A DNA stretch of 64,000 nt from Sciurus carolinensis (GCF_902686445.1 NW_025920104.1:3286001-3350000), one strand, 5' to 3'; counted from the stretch's first letter, positions 11,060-23,646 are shown. Numbers and translations are program-made. The notes: generated by a model from the letters alone, not told the origin.

Positions 11060-12650
11060 TTAAAATTGCTTTAATATTTCTTTTACTTTAGACAAATTTT
11101 GTTACAAATATTAACCGATTAATTTTATAAATTGAGTTTCAATGACTTTTCCATACATGCATATATCATGTTTTAATTGTGTGCACCCTCCCTACTACTT
11201 TGTTACTCTTTTCTTTCACTGTGTTTTTCTTCTCCTTCCCTAAAATACCTTCTCTACTTTCATTTTATCTTCTTTTCCTAACAGTTTCCATGTATGAGGA
11301 AAAACATGTGACACTTAATCTTTCTGAGTTTGGCTTATTTCACTTAACATGAGAAACTCCAGTACCATCTGCTTTCTTGCAAATGACATGTTTGTTTATG
11401 ACTGAATATTCCATATGTATATATGTCATATTTTCTTTACCTATCCATCTATTGACAGCACCTAGGGTGATTCCTTAAGTTGGTTATTGTTAGTAATGCC
11501 ACAATAAAAATAGGTATGCAAATGTCTTTTTTGTATACTGACTTCATTTCCTCCAGAAATATAGCCAGGAATGCTATATAGATGCATCATATGGTAATTC
11601 TGTTTTTAAGTTTTTGAGGAACCTGTCTATTGTTTTCCATAATGACTGTACTAATTTACATTCACACCAACAATGTGTAAGTATTCCTTTTTCACATCCT
11701 TGTCAGCATTTGTTATTTTTGGTTTTTTGACTAGCTGTTTTGACTAGCGGGGTGGAATCTCAGTGCAGTTTTGATTTATATTTCCCTGATGGCCAAAGAT
11801 GTTGAGCACTTTTCACATATTTATTGACCATTTATACTTGCTTTTGAGAAGTGTCTGTGCAGGCTCTTTGCCCATTTATTGGTTGGATTACTTGCTCTTC
11901 TGTTGATAACTTTTTTGTGTTTATAATTCTGGATGTTAATCTTCTTTCAGATGAATAGTTGGCAAATACTTTCTGCCATTCTGTAGGATCTTTCTTAACT
12001 CTTTCTTTTGCTGTGTGGAAGGTTTAAAATTTGGTGTAATCCCATTTGTCAATTCTTGCTACCATTTCCTGAACTATTAGGATTTATTTTGAGTTGATTT
12101 ATGTACAGGGTGAGACATAGGGGTCTAGTTTCAATTGTCTACATTTGAATATCCAATTTTCCCAGTATCATTTGTTGAAGAGGTTATCTTCTTTCCAATG
12201 TGTTCTTGGCAACTTTGTCAAGAGTCAGATAACTATAGAGGCATGAGTTTATTTCTGAGTCCTCTAATTCCATTGATTTTTGTATTTCTTTTTTATGTCA
12301 ATACCATGATATTTTTATTACCATCGAAATGCATTCTAGCATATTTGAAATCAGGAACCATGCTGCCTCTAGCCTTGCTCTATAATTTTTCCTCAGGATT
12401 GCTTTGGCAACTTTGGGTCTTTTATGCTTTCTTCTGAATTTTAGGATTTTTTTCCCTAATTCTGTGAAGAATGTCATTGATATTTTGATGGGAATTGCAT
12501 TGAATTTGTAGATTGCCTTTTGATAGTTTGGCCATTTTAACAATGTTAATTCTCCTAGTATATGAACATGGGATGTCTTTTCATCTTTATCTTCTAGTCT
12601 CTTCAGTTTCTTAAGCATTTTATAATTTTTGCTGTAGAGGTTTTTACTGC
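11060..12650 (-). mobile_element. L1 3' half (5'-truncated), antisense, old
   Basis: Minus-strand L1 3'-UTR and ORF2 C-terminal region. The diagnostic stretches CATATTTATTGACCATTTAT, TTTGCCCATTTATTGGTTGG and GGGAATTGCATTGAATTTGT are present. The minus-strand frame at 12298-12618 carries degenerate ORF2. It has multiple stops and is not mobile. Confidence 0.85.
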
Positions 12651-12654
12651 CTCA

Positions 12655-13070
12655 TAAATAAGGACTTTTTAGATATAAGTGATAGAAATTAAAAAGAAAA
12701 ATAAGGCAATAATTAACATTGTATTTAGACTTCTTGTTAGTTTGGGTACTGAGAAGTATGTGTTAAGCTCCTGAAGTGATATTCCATTTCATATTCTAGG
12801 CAGTTAATACATAGTGTTCTCATGCATTTTAAAATAATTAAATCTGAAATAATTCCATACTTAGAGAAAAGTTGCATGAAGGATTCCTGTATACTTTTAA
12901 CCCAAGTTTTCTAAATATTAACATTTTACTGTATTTGCTATAACATTCTTTTCTGAAATTTTTCACAATACTGTAATTTTATAGTTAAAATAATTTTCTT
13001 GAAGGTTACTCTGAGACTATTTGGAGATATAATAAAGTTTATAATTAAAATTTTGTTTACTTTGCATTTG
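12655..13070. other. Intron-like sequence upstream of CCDC138-like exon b
   Basis: AT-rich sequence. The block around 12840-12960 may be ancient L1 3'-UTR. Nothing firmer was seen. Confidence 0.4.
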
Positions 13071-13072
13071 AC

Positions 13073-13246
13073 CTGCCAACAGATAGGGCCTCATCAAGAC
13101 CTCAGACTGAATGATGCAATGTCACTGACTCTTCTTTGAAAAGTGCCAGCTATCCAAAATCCAAATTGTCAAAGAAGCAGACTTTACTTCCACATCAGAT
13201 AAATCAGGTATATGATGAGTTATTTCAAATACATCTGAAACTGCAG
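13073..13246 (+). pseudogene. CCDC138: CCDC138-like exon b, with premature TGA
   Basis: This 58-codon block ends at CTGCAG|GTAAGA. It encodes LPTDRASSRPQTE, then a stop, then SYPKSKLSKKQTLLPHQ and QVYDELFQIHLKLQ. It aligns along its length with CCDC138 just before its coiled coil. The TGA at 13112-13114 falls where the human protein, as remembered, has a cysteine, so it looks like a single-base nonsense change. No clear AG is seen at the expected acceptor, so the 5' boundary is uncertain. The next CCDC138-like exon follows at 18696 in the compatible phase. Confidence 0.85.
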
Positions 13247-13802
13247 GTAAGATCTAAATACTGATTTGAGAATTCAGAAATATTTATATTCTAGGCACTA
13301 AGTATTTGCAAAATTTGAATAAAATTTTAATTAGTAAAGATAATTGGGTTAAGGCAAGATCAGAAGGGAGCAAACTCAATTTGCAGGAACTGTTGAGTGA
13401 GAAAATATAGAGAATGAAAGAAAAATATTGGTAGTGATTTTTTTCTGTGGGCATGTGTATTAGACTTCAGATTATCTTATGTTCTATGTTCATCCTCATC
13501 CCATCCAATTCTTCTGAAGCAAATCTGCAGGTAAAGTGTGCTTTTTGAACTAGGTATTTGAGATTCATTGTTTTAAGTATTACATAGTAAGACGTTTCCT
13601 TGTCAACTCTAAAATGTATTTTTGAACCTTGTTGCAGTCTATCTTTTCTTTGGTGTTTGTTTCTAAAGGGTATAATTTGTATATTTATCACATTTCCACT
13701 AGGAGTACAGAAAGAAACACATGTAATAGTTTGTTTGCTCTTTTTTTCATTGGAAACATTATATACACTTGAAATACTGAAAACATTTTAAAAACCAGTT
13801 GT

Positions 13803-13850
13803 TCATTAATTAATTCATGTTGTAATAAATTAATTCATGTTGTAATAAAG
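13803..13850. repeat. Two-copy tandem duplication (~21 bp unit)
   Basis: The unit TTAATTCATGTTGTAATAAA occurs twice in direct succession. Confidence 0.85.
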
Positions 13851-13854
13851 TAGC

Positions 13855-15505
13855 ATTTCAGAAAAAAAGTTTTTCTTAACCTGAATCACTAGGAAAAAAA
13901 TTAGACAAAGACAAAATCTGGTCCTTGACCCAGAGGTAGAATTTAGATAGGAGAACAATGGAAAGGTCAATCCAGGTACAAGGAATTAAGAGATGAGTAT
14001 TGTTTGGAAAGGAGTGATTGTCATATTGTGAATTTAGCTTCCTGTCTGGGAAATAAAATAGTGAAAACTGAGGATAGCTGTTTTATAGGTTTATTTTAAT
14101 CAAAGAAGTGACAGTAGAAAGACTTTTGATAATACTCAATAGAATAAAAAAGAAGCAAGGTTGCAAGGATAGATCATCTATAGTAAACAATAAAGAAATA
14201 TTTTTAAAAGTACAAGAGATTAATCTGATTACTTTCATCTTTAGACTGACTTCAAAATTTGCCTTGAAGTGTTAAGAGTTGTTATTAAGCATGTACTTTT
14301 TTTGCTTTTACTATTAAGAGTTTTTTGACAAAAGTTTAATAGGAACATATATGTGATCCAATTTTTATGCCATAGTAGAATAGGCACCAAACAGGCACCT
14401 TTAGAGAGGATATCTGGATATCTCTGAACAGCCATTATTCATACTCATTCAAGGCTTCTAACTTGACAGTATTTTTCCTCATGTTGTCACCATTCCAGTC
14501 TTGTTCTGTTGCCCACTAGTCATCATCTTCCCACATTCATCCCAATATTTAAGGGGTCACATCCCTACAGTAGTTCTTGATCATGTTTGTCACCATTTAA
14601 TTTCAGTGATAATTTCTTGGCTATAAATTTTGTCAGCTTGTAGTCTATTCAACATACTCAGAGATGCTTTGAAGTGGAATTGGTGGCCTCCAAGCATATT
14701 CATTTTTGTTACACTATTAATTTAATGTATTCAGTAAATATTGGAGTACCTATTAATATACATTTTTGTTGAGGAAAACATATGCCTCTTGCTACATGTA
14801 GCTTATTAGAAGAAGTCATGTGTACCCATATAATTATAACTTTATAAACTTAAATGAAGGAATAATAGATGTATACTGTAAATACCTGATGGGAGAGATT
14901 TTGATTGAGATTGGAGGAGATTGAGGTAAGATTTTTCTGAGAAATTAACATTTAAGTTAAATCCTGAAAAATGAGTAGAGGTTATCCCAGTGAAAGATTT
15001 AGATTCTACACTGAGAAATTCCAGTATGAGAAGTTCCTGAGGCATGGTGAGTTAATGTATTTATTTAAAAAAATGTAGTAGGTAGCTCTGAAGGTTTTTA
15101 AAGCATGAAAGTTGCAAAATTTAATGTTGCAAAATTTAATTTACATAAATGTCTTAGAGAGGGACAGGGGCATAAATTGAGAGAATAGAGCATTCTACTG
15201 CAGGATCCCAGGTAAGAAATAAGGGTGACTTGGACTGGGGTGGTATCAGAGGAATAGAATAAAGGTTATTGTAGAGATAAAATATTCTGGACTTGGCATG
15301 ATGAATTCAATGAAGTATAGGAAGACTAAAGTAAGTAAGTTGATTCTCATGTTTCTGGCTTGTGCATTGTGAAGAAAGAATGCATTTCAGGAAAAAGAGC
15401 AACATTTATGTTTGAAATAAGTCAGGTTTGGTAGTAAAACATATTAACCTGGCTATTAGAAAGTAGATAGTGGGTGATTATCTAATTTGGGGGTCATCTA
15501 TGTGT
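13855..15505. other. Intron-like sequence, no gene seen
   Basis: AT-rich, with only short ORFs. A short direct duplication of GTTGCAAAATTTAAT lies near 15110-15140. Nothing else was recognised. Confidence 0.5.
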
Positions 15506-15509
15506 TAGT

Positions 15510-15875
15510 GTTCTATCACTGTTACAAAATACCAGAGATAATCAACTTATAAAGGGAAAAAGTTTATTTTGGCTCATAGTTTTAGAAATTTCAGTTCATG
15601 ATTGATTGACTCCTATGCTTTGGGTGTGTAGCAAGGCAGTACATATGGAAGGAACATGGGGTAAAAAACACTGCTTACCTCATGGCCAGAAATCAAAGGA
15701 CAGAGGCATCTGGGTCCCATTATCCCCTTCAGTGGCACATACCCAGTAACCTAAAGATCTTTCTTTAGGACCCAGCTTATAAAGATTTCACAACCTCCTA
15801 CTTAGTGTAATTCTGTGAACCATGCCTTTAATACATGGACCTTTGGGGGACAGTCAGCATCCAAATATGTTAGTG
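15510..15875 (-). repeat. Unassigned interspersed repeat (family U), diverged copy
   Basis: The block from CACTGTTACAAAATACCAGA to GGGGGACAGTCAGCATCCAAA has the composition and landmarks (GGCTCATAGTTT, CACAACCTCCTACTTAGTG) of a repeat whose clearer copies are at 20117-20508 and 40005-40440. The orientation is taken as that of the 40-kb copy. I cannot assign a named family with confidence; an LTR of the MaLR type is one possibility. Confidence 0.5.
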
Positions 15876-16200
15876 TTTAACATCACCAGTGTGAGAGGTT
15901 AGAGAAGTTGGTGTGAAATAATATTAATAGTCTGAAGTGTCTTGTATTAGGCTGGGGACCTCAAGTATACAGAGAAGGGGTTGGATTCCAGAGATACTTA
16001 AAAGGTGGGTTAAATAGGACTTAGAGATTGCTTGGATGTAGGAGATATGCTAGAAGTTTTATCAAGGGCAAAAGGCAAGTTTAGTTTTTGGACAGTTGGA
16101 TAAATCATGCTGCTTTTTGCTTATACAGAAAACTGGAGGAAGAAGAGATTAGTTTATTCCTTTTTAACTCATAACTTAAAAATTAATTTTTAGTATATAT

Positions 16201-16630
16201 AATATAAAGCCGATACCCTGCCTCCCAACCACCTGTCAATCTGTGCTCTGCCTGACTCTTATGCTACAGGAATTTCCGGCTTACACTGCCACCATTTTCC
16301 TGCTTCCCACATTACATCATAACATGCTAGATAGCTATTGGTTCATCAGTCAACTTGCAGTATTCTCCTCTGCTATTGGTTCCTTCCAGCCTGGGAGATT
16401 CCAATACCTGGGAGAAGCTACATGCCATCTTTCTCTTTTTTTCTTTCTTTTCACCCTGGAGTGGATGTGCTAGTCATCCCATAATAAAGTCTCTTGCATG
16501 AGACCTTGTGTCTGCATTGCATTTTTCTGGGAGCTATTGGCAAACTGCAACTGAGATGAGCGAGCAGGTGGCAGTTCAGTGGGAGTGTGCAGCAGCAGCT
16601 AGAATCACCGTGGGTCCCAAGCTGACTTAG
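16201..16630 (+). mobile_element. Possible solo LTR
   Basis: A GC-richer island in AT-rich DNA has two CTATTGGTT-type inverted CCAAT boxes (about 16335 and 16373), an AATAAA signal near 16482 and a following GTGTCTGCATTGC R/U5-like stretch. This is the layout of a retroviral LTR. It is flanked by AGTATATAT on both sides (16192-16200 and 16631-16639). Nine bases is long for an ERV target duplication and the sequence is simple, so the ends are uncertain. No internal genes were seen. Confidence 0.5.
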
Positions 16631-16639
16631 AGTATATAT

Positions 16640-17470
16640 TTAAATTATTTTTATTATATTCACAGTTGTACTGTTGTCACTGTAACCAATTTTATATATT
16701 TCATTATCCCAAAAAGAAACCCCAACACATTAGAGGTTATTCTTCATGTTCTCCAAAATCCCTTCAGCCCTAGGCAACCACTAATCTATTTTGTTTCTAT
16801 ATGTTTGTCTATTCTGAACTGTTGATAATACTGGACTCATGTGAGCTTTTAAAATAACTGACTTCTTAGCATGAACCTAATTTTAAGGTTCATTCATGTT
16901 ATACCATGTATCAGCCCAATGCTTTTTAATCTTTTCCTTTTAATACTGGAGGATTGAACCCAGAGGAGTTACATCACTGAGCTACATTCCCAACTTGCTT
17001 ATTTTTACTTCAAGGCAAGTTCTTGCAAAGTTGCCAGGTTGACTTTGAATTTACAATCCTTCTGCCTCAGCTTTCTGAGTAGCTATAATTACATCTATGC
17101 TCCCTGATGCCTGCCTAGCACATGCTTTTTATTGCTAAGTAATATTCCATTATATAGATATAAACACATTTTATTTGACTCATTAATTTCTGAACATTTG
17201 AGTTTTTTCCACTATTTGGCTATCATGAGTAATGCTGCTATGAATGTTTTTATTTATGTTTTGTGTGGACATGTACTCCATTTCTTTTGGGTGTATACCT
17301 ACAGTGGAATGGCTGAGTCATAGGATAACTGTGTTTAACTTTGAGGAACTGGCAGACTGTTTTCATTTCCACTAGGCAGTATACAAGGCTTCCATTTTCC
17401 CCATGTCTTTTCCATCAGTTATTTTTCTGTTTTTGAGAAACACATCCTTTATTTTTCTGGGTCTTATTGT
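16640..17470 (-). mobile_element. Ancient L1M 3'-region fragment, antisense
   Basis: GGGTGTATACCTACAGTGGA, TTGAGGAACTGGCAGACTG and GCTGCTATGAATG-type stretches are hallmarks of antisense L1M ORF2-3'UTR. It is interrupted by a B1-type SINE at about 16925-17110. Confidence 0.8.
16925..17112 (-). repeat. B1-dID SINE, antisense, in L1M
   Basis: Contains TACTGGAGGATTGAACCC and TTACATCACTGAGCTACAT (dID), then CTTGCAAAGTTGCCAGG and CTTCTGCCTCAGCTTTCTGAG (B1), in reverse complement. Confidence 0.8.
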
Positions 17471-17474
17471 GGCT

Positions 17475-18690
17475 TTTGCTTTATATATTTCTGTGATGTC
17501 TAGCTGAATTCAGATTTGGACATGCTTATTTTGTGCTACCTGAAAGTATACAGGTAGAGATGTTAAATAGGCTGTTTAGACTTGAGTTTGGCACTTGAGA
17601 CTATTATCTGAACAGTTGCATGTTGGAAACATATGGTAATTTTAGCCATTGAATGGATATAATCAAGCAGAGAGTGTGAAGAATGAGAAGAAAAATAACT
17701 TAAACCCAAATCCTGAACAATCATAGTAGTTACAGGATGGTGGAGACTGAGAAGCCATGACCAGAGAAGGTGGTAGAAAGCCAGGAGAACATGATATCAT
17801 AGAAGACATTGAAGTATTTTAAGTTGAAGGAAAGAGATAGTCATATAACATGCTGCTGAGAGATTCAGTAAAATAAGATCTGAGAAGTTTTCTTTAAATT
17901 TCATAACAAGTAAGTCATTTTAGTAGGGCAGTGTGGGCTGAAACCAGATTAAAAATGAATTAAGGAATGACTTGGAGGTAAAGAAGGTTCAGCAAATATA
18001 GACAATGTTTTAGGAGGTTTGGTTGGGGAGGTAATATGGGAAGGAGCAAAATATTTCAGATGTGAAAAGAGAGATTGAAAATGTTTAGAGATAATCAGAA
18101 CAGTCTTCACAAAGGGACTTAAGGCAATGAGATCCTGAACCTATCTGTGCAGAAGAGAAGGGCATGAAACTGATGTTTCCTTCTGTGGTCTTCCCTATGA
18201 ATTTACCATGCCATCCACAGACAATGTTCCAAGGTGTGTTTAAAATTAGGAAAGAGTAAAATGGTTTGAAATAGACACATGGAGAACAGAATAAAGAGAT
18301 GACCATGAAAATGTAGCAAGTTTTCTGAATAGCATTGATAACTTAATAGAGAATTGAGACCATGAACTCAAAATATATCACTTTACATGGTTTGTGATTG
18401 TTCTGTGATGGTTTTTAATCTGTGGTTTTTATCCTCAGAACAGGGAAGATGGTAAGTTTGTTAACCCAGGCCTGGAGTCTTTCAGCCCTTGGTGATAGAA
18501 GAACAAAAAAGTAAGGGAGTGGAGGATATAGGTAAAATAATGGACCACTTGTAGCAACTACTATAATCCCTATTTTATGTACCAATCGATTTTCAATCAT
18601 CACTTGGTTAAACCAGTGTCAGTGAAAAACATGAACATTCACAAAATCTGCAAATTACTTTTTAAAAGTCATTCATATCTGGTATTTTGA
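17475..18690. other. Intron-like sequence, no feature recognised
   Basis: Purine-rich, AT-rich unique-looking sequence with no supported gene. Confidence 0.5.
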
Positions 18691-18695
18691 TACAG

Positions 18696-18845
18696 TGTTA
18701 AACTGCAGCACAACAGAATTTTGCTGAAGAACTTCAAAAGCTATGTTTAGTTGAAAGAGAACAACTGCTTTTCAGACATAAAAATGCCTTAAATAAAATT
18801 AAAGGTGTTGAAGAGGTTCTTACGAGATTTCAAATTCTAAAGGAG
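18696..18845 (+). pseudogene. CCDC138: CCDC138-like exon c, with TAA at second codon
   Basis: Acceptor GATACAG|TGT and donor GAG|GTACTT bound 50 codons. The frame reads C, stop, TAAQQNFAEELQK, then LVEREQLLFRHKNALNK and IKGVEEVLTRFQILKE. This is the first coiled-coil exon of CCDC138. The TAA at 18699-18701 replaces a glutamate codon expected from the family. The exon is also shorter by a few residues: two are missing after ELQK and one in the VEE run, all in frame. The phase joins exactly to exon d at 22379. Confidence 0.9.
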
Positions 18846-18849
18846 GTAC

Positions 18850-19665
18850 TTATAAAGTCACAATTTTTAGAGTAATATAACTTCTTTTTTCTTAGTTTGT
18901 TTAATAATTAACATTTTGTCACATTTGCTCATTTAACCTTCTCCCTCCTTTCCTCACACACACACACCCACACAGATCCACACACACCTTATTTATAAAC
19001 TATTTGAGACTAGCTCGCAAAAATCAATACATAGTATCCCTAAATACTTAGGCATGTGTCTCTTAAGAATCAGTACATTCTGTATAGCATTATATATCAG
19101 AAAATTAATGCTAATTGAAAAATAAAATTTAATATATAGTCCACATTCACTTTCCCATTTGGTCTCCAACATGACTTTTATTACTTTTGTTTTATTTTGT
19201 TGTTTTCTAATCAAGGACATACACAAACTCTATGCATTATTTTAGACTTCTTTGAATCTAGAGTAGATAACCATTACTATTTTTATTGTTCTTGGGACTT
19301 TTCTTTGGAGTCTAGGTCAGCAGTGTTGAGGAATATATTGCATCCTAGATTTGCCTGATTGTTTCCTAACAATGATATTTGGTTCAAATACTTTTGGAAA
19401 TAATTTTATATAGTTAGTACAAGTTGATAACTATTATACTAACTACAGTTAGTGTAATTTATCTTTCCTTAGTATTTATAGTACAATGTCTCTTGGTGTC
19501 ATACAGTTTATCTCTTATACATGTAATTTACACAGTAAAATTCATTGTTGTATATTTATATTAGTTTTGAAAATGCTTTTAATTTTGTAATTGCCACCAT
19601 CCTCAAGATAAAATGTAATTCCAGCATTCAGAAAATTTTATTTTATTCTTTTACAAATATATCTT
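18850..19665. other. Intron-like sequence with a CA-rich tract
   Basis: A CA-rich run lies at about 18953-18988. The rest is AT-rich with no supported gene. Confidence 0.5.
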
Positions 19666-19669
19666 TTCC

Positions 19670-21420
19670 CATCCTTAGCCTTTAAACAACCATGGGTCTA
19701 TTTCCTGTTGCTAGTTCTGCCTTTTCCAGAATATTCTGTAAATAGGTTCATTTCAAGCTTTTTCTTTAACTTGTGATTTTTAGCAGTAGCTCATTTATGA
19801 TGTTAACTTGGCATGCTTTTCTTTGACTTTATCCAATTTGTGGTTTATCTTTTTTCTTGAATTTGTGAATTTATGTCTTTTGCCACATTTGGGAAATTTG
19901 CAGCAACTATTTCTTCAAATTTTTTATACTTCAATTCTCTTCTCTTGTCTGTGTCTCCAGACTCAAATGTTAGTCCTTTTACTGTTAGCCAGAAGATTTC
20001 TGAGACTATGTTCACTTTTCCTCATTTTTTATCTTTTGTGTTCTTTGTGCTGGATAATTTCTGTTAGTATGTCTTTTAGTTCACTGTTTTCTTTTTTCAT
20101 CTCCATGTTGCTATTGAACAATGTTATGGTTTAAATATGAGGTGTCTCCTAAAAACTCATGTCTGACAGTGTAAGAAAATTTAGAGGTGAAATCATTGAG
20201 TTGCAAAAGCATTAACTTAATCAGCATCTTAATCCATTGATAGTTTTTAACTGAGTGGTAACTATAGACAGGGTATGGCTGGAGAAGGTAGGTAGTTGGT
20301 TTTGTTCTTTCTTTGCTTCCTGGTATCATGTGCAGAGATGCTTTCCTCTGCCACTCCTTTCCACCATGATGCTCTTCCTCACCTCAGGCCCAGAGCAAAG
20401 GAGTCAGCCAACTATGGACTGAGACCTCTGAAATCATGAGACCCAAATACATTTTGGCTGAAATTGTTCTTGTCAGGTCTTTTGATCAGAGCAGTGAAAT
20501 ACCTGACTAAATCAAGCCCATTTAGTGATTATTTCTGACATTTTGAAGTTCTAAAACTGCCAATTATTTTCTTTAATTTTTCTCATAACAATTTCTGTCT
20601 TTACATTTACATTTACCTCATAGAACATACTTAAAAATCCAACATCTGGGTCATCTCAGGATTGGCATCTGTTGATTGCATTTTTTCTTGAAACTTCACT
20701 ACATTTCTTGGGTCTTTGCATGTCCAGTGATATTTGGATTGTATTTGAAACATATTGTATAGATTCTGTGACTTTTAGAATTCTCTGAAGAATATTGTTT
20801 ATTTAAAGCATTTATTCAGCCCAGTGACATTAAGGCCTTAGCTCTTTCTGACCTTCTGTAGGCTATGGTTGTCATTTCAGTTTGGTTTTCAGAACCTTTG
20901 CAGTTTTTCTTCGTAATTCTCTCGTGCATATGCCACTTAGAGGATAGTTTGAGACTTGGTAACAGTTTAAAATCTTACTTCAGTTCTTCAAGCCTTTTCC
21001 CTGCTGTGTTTGGTTTGTCCTGTGTCTGGAATACTGGGAGATGAACACAATTTGTACATCTTCATGTACACCAAAGTGAGAGGATGCTTTGAGATTTCTT
21101 CTCCAATATTCTCCCCACTATTCAGATTACATGGTACCATCTTCCTGGTTTCTTTGACTGTCTTTATCTCAGAGCTCTTAGGAAAGTAGAAAGCTCCACT
21201 TCCATTCAGGGTTCCACCCTGGGGCAGAAGTTTGAGAGAAAAAGAAGAAAAACAACAACAAAACAGGAAACTGCATCCCTTTGATGTTGTTTCTCCAAAT
21301 TTTTACCCCCTTCTCTAATTCCTGACTCTTCTTCAGTTTTCACAGCCATCAGGTAGCTGTTTTCTGTTTTCTCTAGGGTTTTTAGTGGATATCAGTAGGA
21401 AAAGAAGAGTCTAGTGGGTT
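19670..21420 (-). mobile_element. Ancient L1M/HAL1-like element, antisense, split
   Basis: Minus-strand L1M/HAL1-type 5' and ORF1 sequence (CCACATTTGGGAAATTTGC, GCTGGATAATTTCTGTTAG, then GTGATATTTGGATTGTATTTG). It is interrupted at about 20117-20508 by a 400-bp repeat. The flanks read TTGCTATTGAACAA and AAGCCCATTTAGTGATT and appear to join directly, which marks the insertion point. There is no open frame. Confidence 0.7.
20117..20508 (+). repeat. Unassigned ~390-bp interspersed repeat (family U)
   Basis: Runs from ATGGTTTAAATATGAGGTGT to GAAATACCTGACTAA. The reverse complement is recognisable at 40005-40440, so this is a dispersed repeat with defined ends. It sits inside the L1M/HAL1-like element. 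It has no ORF. A MaLR-type LTR or a non-autonomous DNA element are both possible. Confidence 0.65.
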
Positions 21421-21424
21421 AACC

Positions 21425-22375
21425 CTGTCATATCTTATATGTCTTTAGTACCTTTTGGATGTGGAAAAATTAGATAATAGAAATATTAAAGTAGTTTTAG
21501 AAGTCACTACCTATGACTGTATCTTCAGTTATTTAAGGGATCATTTAATATAGTAATAAAATTACATGAGAGTAATTTTTTCACATTGGATTTTTTCATA
21601 GGGCTAAGGAAAGAATGTTTAAATTATCAGATCTCTCCATGCTAATTTTATTCTTGTTTCTTTAGATTTCTCTACTATTCTTACTAATTATAAACAAACT
21701 GCTTTATTTTAATCATATTTTTGTAATTACTTAGGAAATTTATTTTCTTGATTTGCTGTAGATACTTGATTGTTTTGATATTTTATGAATAAATGAAAGA
21801 ATTTTATATCTTAAACCTAAAACATTTTATCCTATTTAAATTTAATTAGAGGGAAGTTGATTTTTATCATTTCTGAAACTGATTCAGGAGAGAAATAGGG
21901 CTCAAATAAATTATGTATTTAACACTGTTTGAAATGTAAAACTGACAAAATTTTAGCTACTTTATGGTAACACACTAGCTAAAATTTACATGTTAATCTA
22001 TAAAGCTATGAATTGCCTGTTACTCTCCTGAAAAAAAAAATCACAAATACATTTGTTGTTTTATTATTCCTTGATATGAATAAGAAATACATTGATGACT
22101 TTGGGTGAATTTCTCTTAGCAGAATCAAAAAATAGACTTATTTCTACTTAATTTATATGATATGTTTGGGTCTTTCACAAATGTTTGATGTCTTACTGTT
22201 AATTTGGTTTATTTTACAGTTTTTATAAATTATTTGCCAGAATAGTCATCTATGCTTAAATTAACTGCTTAACATTTTTTTGTGACCGAATGTATTCTAA
22301 TTTAGTTAATCTATATTCAGTGGCATTAGTGATATGTTTTCCTTATCTGATTATTAGATTGTATTTTTTCCTTCT
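21425..22375. other. AT-rich intron-like sequence, no feature recognised
   Basis: Lies between the L1M block and exon d. No gene was seen. Confidence 0.5.
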
Positions 22376-22378
22376 TAG

Positions 22379-22508
22379 CAACATGATGCAGAAGTTGAAT
22401 ACATAAGTGAAATTCTTAAGAAAGGGAATAATGTAAGCAAGAAACTAAAATCCTTTTGATGCATTAAAAGAATGAAATGATAGCTTAAAATATTTTAATA
22501 TATTTTAG
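22379..22508 (+). pseudogene. CCDC138: CCDC138-like exon d, frameshifted
   Basis: Acceptor CTTCTTAG|CAA starts in phase with exon c. The frame reads QHDAEVEYISEILKKGNN and VSKKLKS, then meets TGA at 22457-22459. Moving to the next frame restores DALKE, then a second TGA, then NDSLK. The family sequence has SSFDALKE here, so about two bases are missing before TTTGATGC. The 3' end is extended by an AT-rich stretch before the possible donor TTTTAG|GTAATA. This exon is part of the central coiled coil. Confidence 0.85.
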
Positions 22509-22709
22509 GTAATAAGACCTTCTAAAACTATATTTTTATACAATGAATAAGTTAATAGAACATTTTGGCTAGAGAAAATTTTGATTGGATTTATGTTAAT
22601 TTTGAAACACAAATATAAATAAAATAGTCTTAAACTGCTATTGTATCCTTTTCTTCTATATTGGAAAGCAAGTTAGATGTTTGAAAATTTGAAATTTTTT
22701 CTTTATTCT

Positions 22710-22812
22710 TTACAACAGGGTCTTCCTGTTTCCCAGATGAGCCTGAAATTCATGATCCGCTTGTCTCAGCCTTCTGAGTGAGCTGGGATTACCACTGTGC
22801 CCAACTCTGAAA
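22710..22812 (-). repeat. B1-type SINE, antisense
   Basis: Contains ACAGGGTCTTCCTGTTTCCC, CTCAGCCTTCTGAGTGAGC and GGGATTACCACTGTGCCCAAC. Confidence 0.75.
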
Positions 22813-22819
22813 TTTTCTT

Positions 22820-23440
22820 AAAATTTCAAATTTTTTTGTAGTTACTACATTCCTACATTAAAAATAAGTGAAAGAAAAAATCCAGATAAGCTGAAATGAT
22901 TAAATTTTAGACACTGATTTCTGTCTTTAAATCTTATTATTTAACTAATTACACACCTAATAGATGAGACACAGCAGTACATAGGATTAGGGAACAGGAA
23001 CTCTTTCACAAAAAGACTTCAAACTGAAGCATTAAGTAAAGAAAGAATATAAAATTTGAATAGACATATGTGGGACATAGTTAAGTTTAACATATGAGAA
23101 TTCCAGGAAGAGAGGAATAAGAGAATAGGACAAAAGCTAAATATGATAGCCCAGAATTTTCCAAAACTGGTGAACGATTCAAAAAACTTTTACTACTGAC
23201 AAGGATAAATTTTAAAGAAATCATACATAGGCACACTATATTAAAGCTGCTGGAAACTTTAGATGTAGGTTAGAGGGAAAAATTTAAAAGCTGTAAAACC
23301 AAAGTTTGGCTTTTAAGGAAGAAATGTCACTTATCTTCAACCTAGAATAAGAAGAGACAATTTCAACAGCCTTGAATCTAAATCTTGACATTATAAGAAG
23401 AAAAAAAAAATGGGACCAGTCTCTTAAGAATATACACACA
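22820..23440. other. Intron-like sequence, possibly old L1-derived
   Basis: A-rich sense-strand sequence. The block around 23100-23400 (AAGCTGCTGGAAACTTTAGA, GAGGAAATG-like) has a weak L1M/HAL1 ORF1 flavour but cannot be assigned. Confidence 0.35.
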
Positions 23441-23441
23441 G

Positions 23442-23521
23442 GCCTGGGGTTATAGCTCAGTTGGTAGAGTGCTTGCCTGGAGGCCCTGGGTTCAGTCCCC
23501 AGTACAAAAAAAAAAAAAAAA
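23442..23521 (+). repeat. ID SINE, sense, well preserved
   Basis: GGCCTGGGGTTATAGCTCAG carries an A-box-like TAGCTCAGTTGG, and GGGTTCAGTCCCC carries a B-box-like element, followed by an 18-A tail. This is a tRNA-derived, polymerase III-type SINE and not a tRNA gene. Confidence 0.92.
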
Positions 23522-23646
23522 ACCTAAATGGAAGGATATGTTATGTTCATGAATGAAAGACTCATTGTTATATACATGTCAGTTCTTCCCATTTATTAGA
23601 TACATGTTACAATCTGGTTACTAATGGTACTGCACACTTAAGATTT

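Noticed and set aside
23442..23521. tRNA gene
   Set aside because: It has A- and B-box-like sequence but is followed by a poly(A) tail and is one of many similar copies, so it is an ID SINE.
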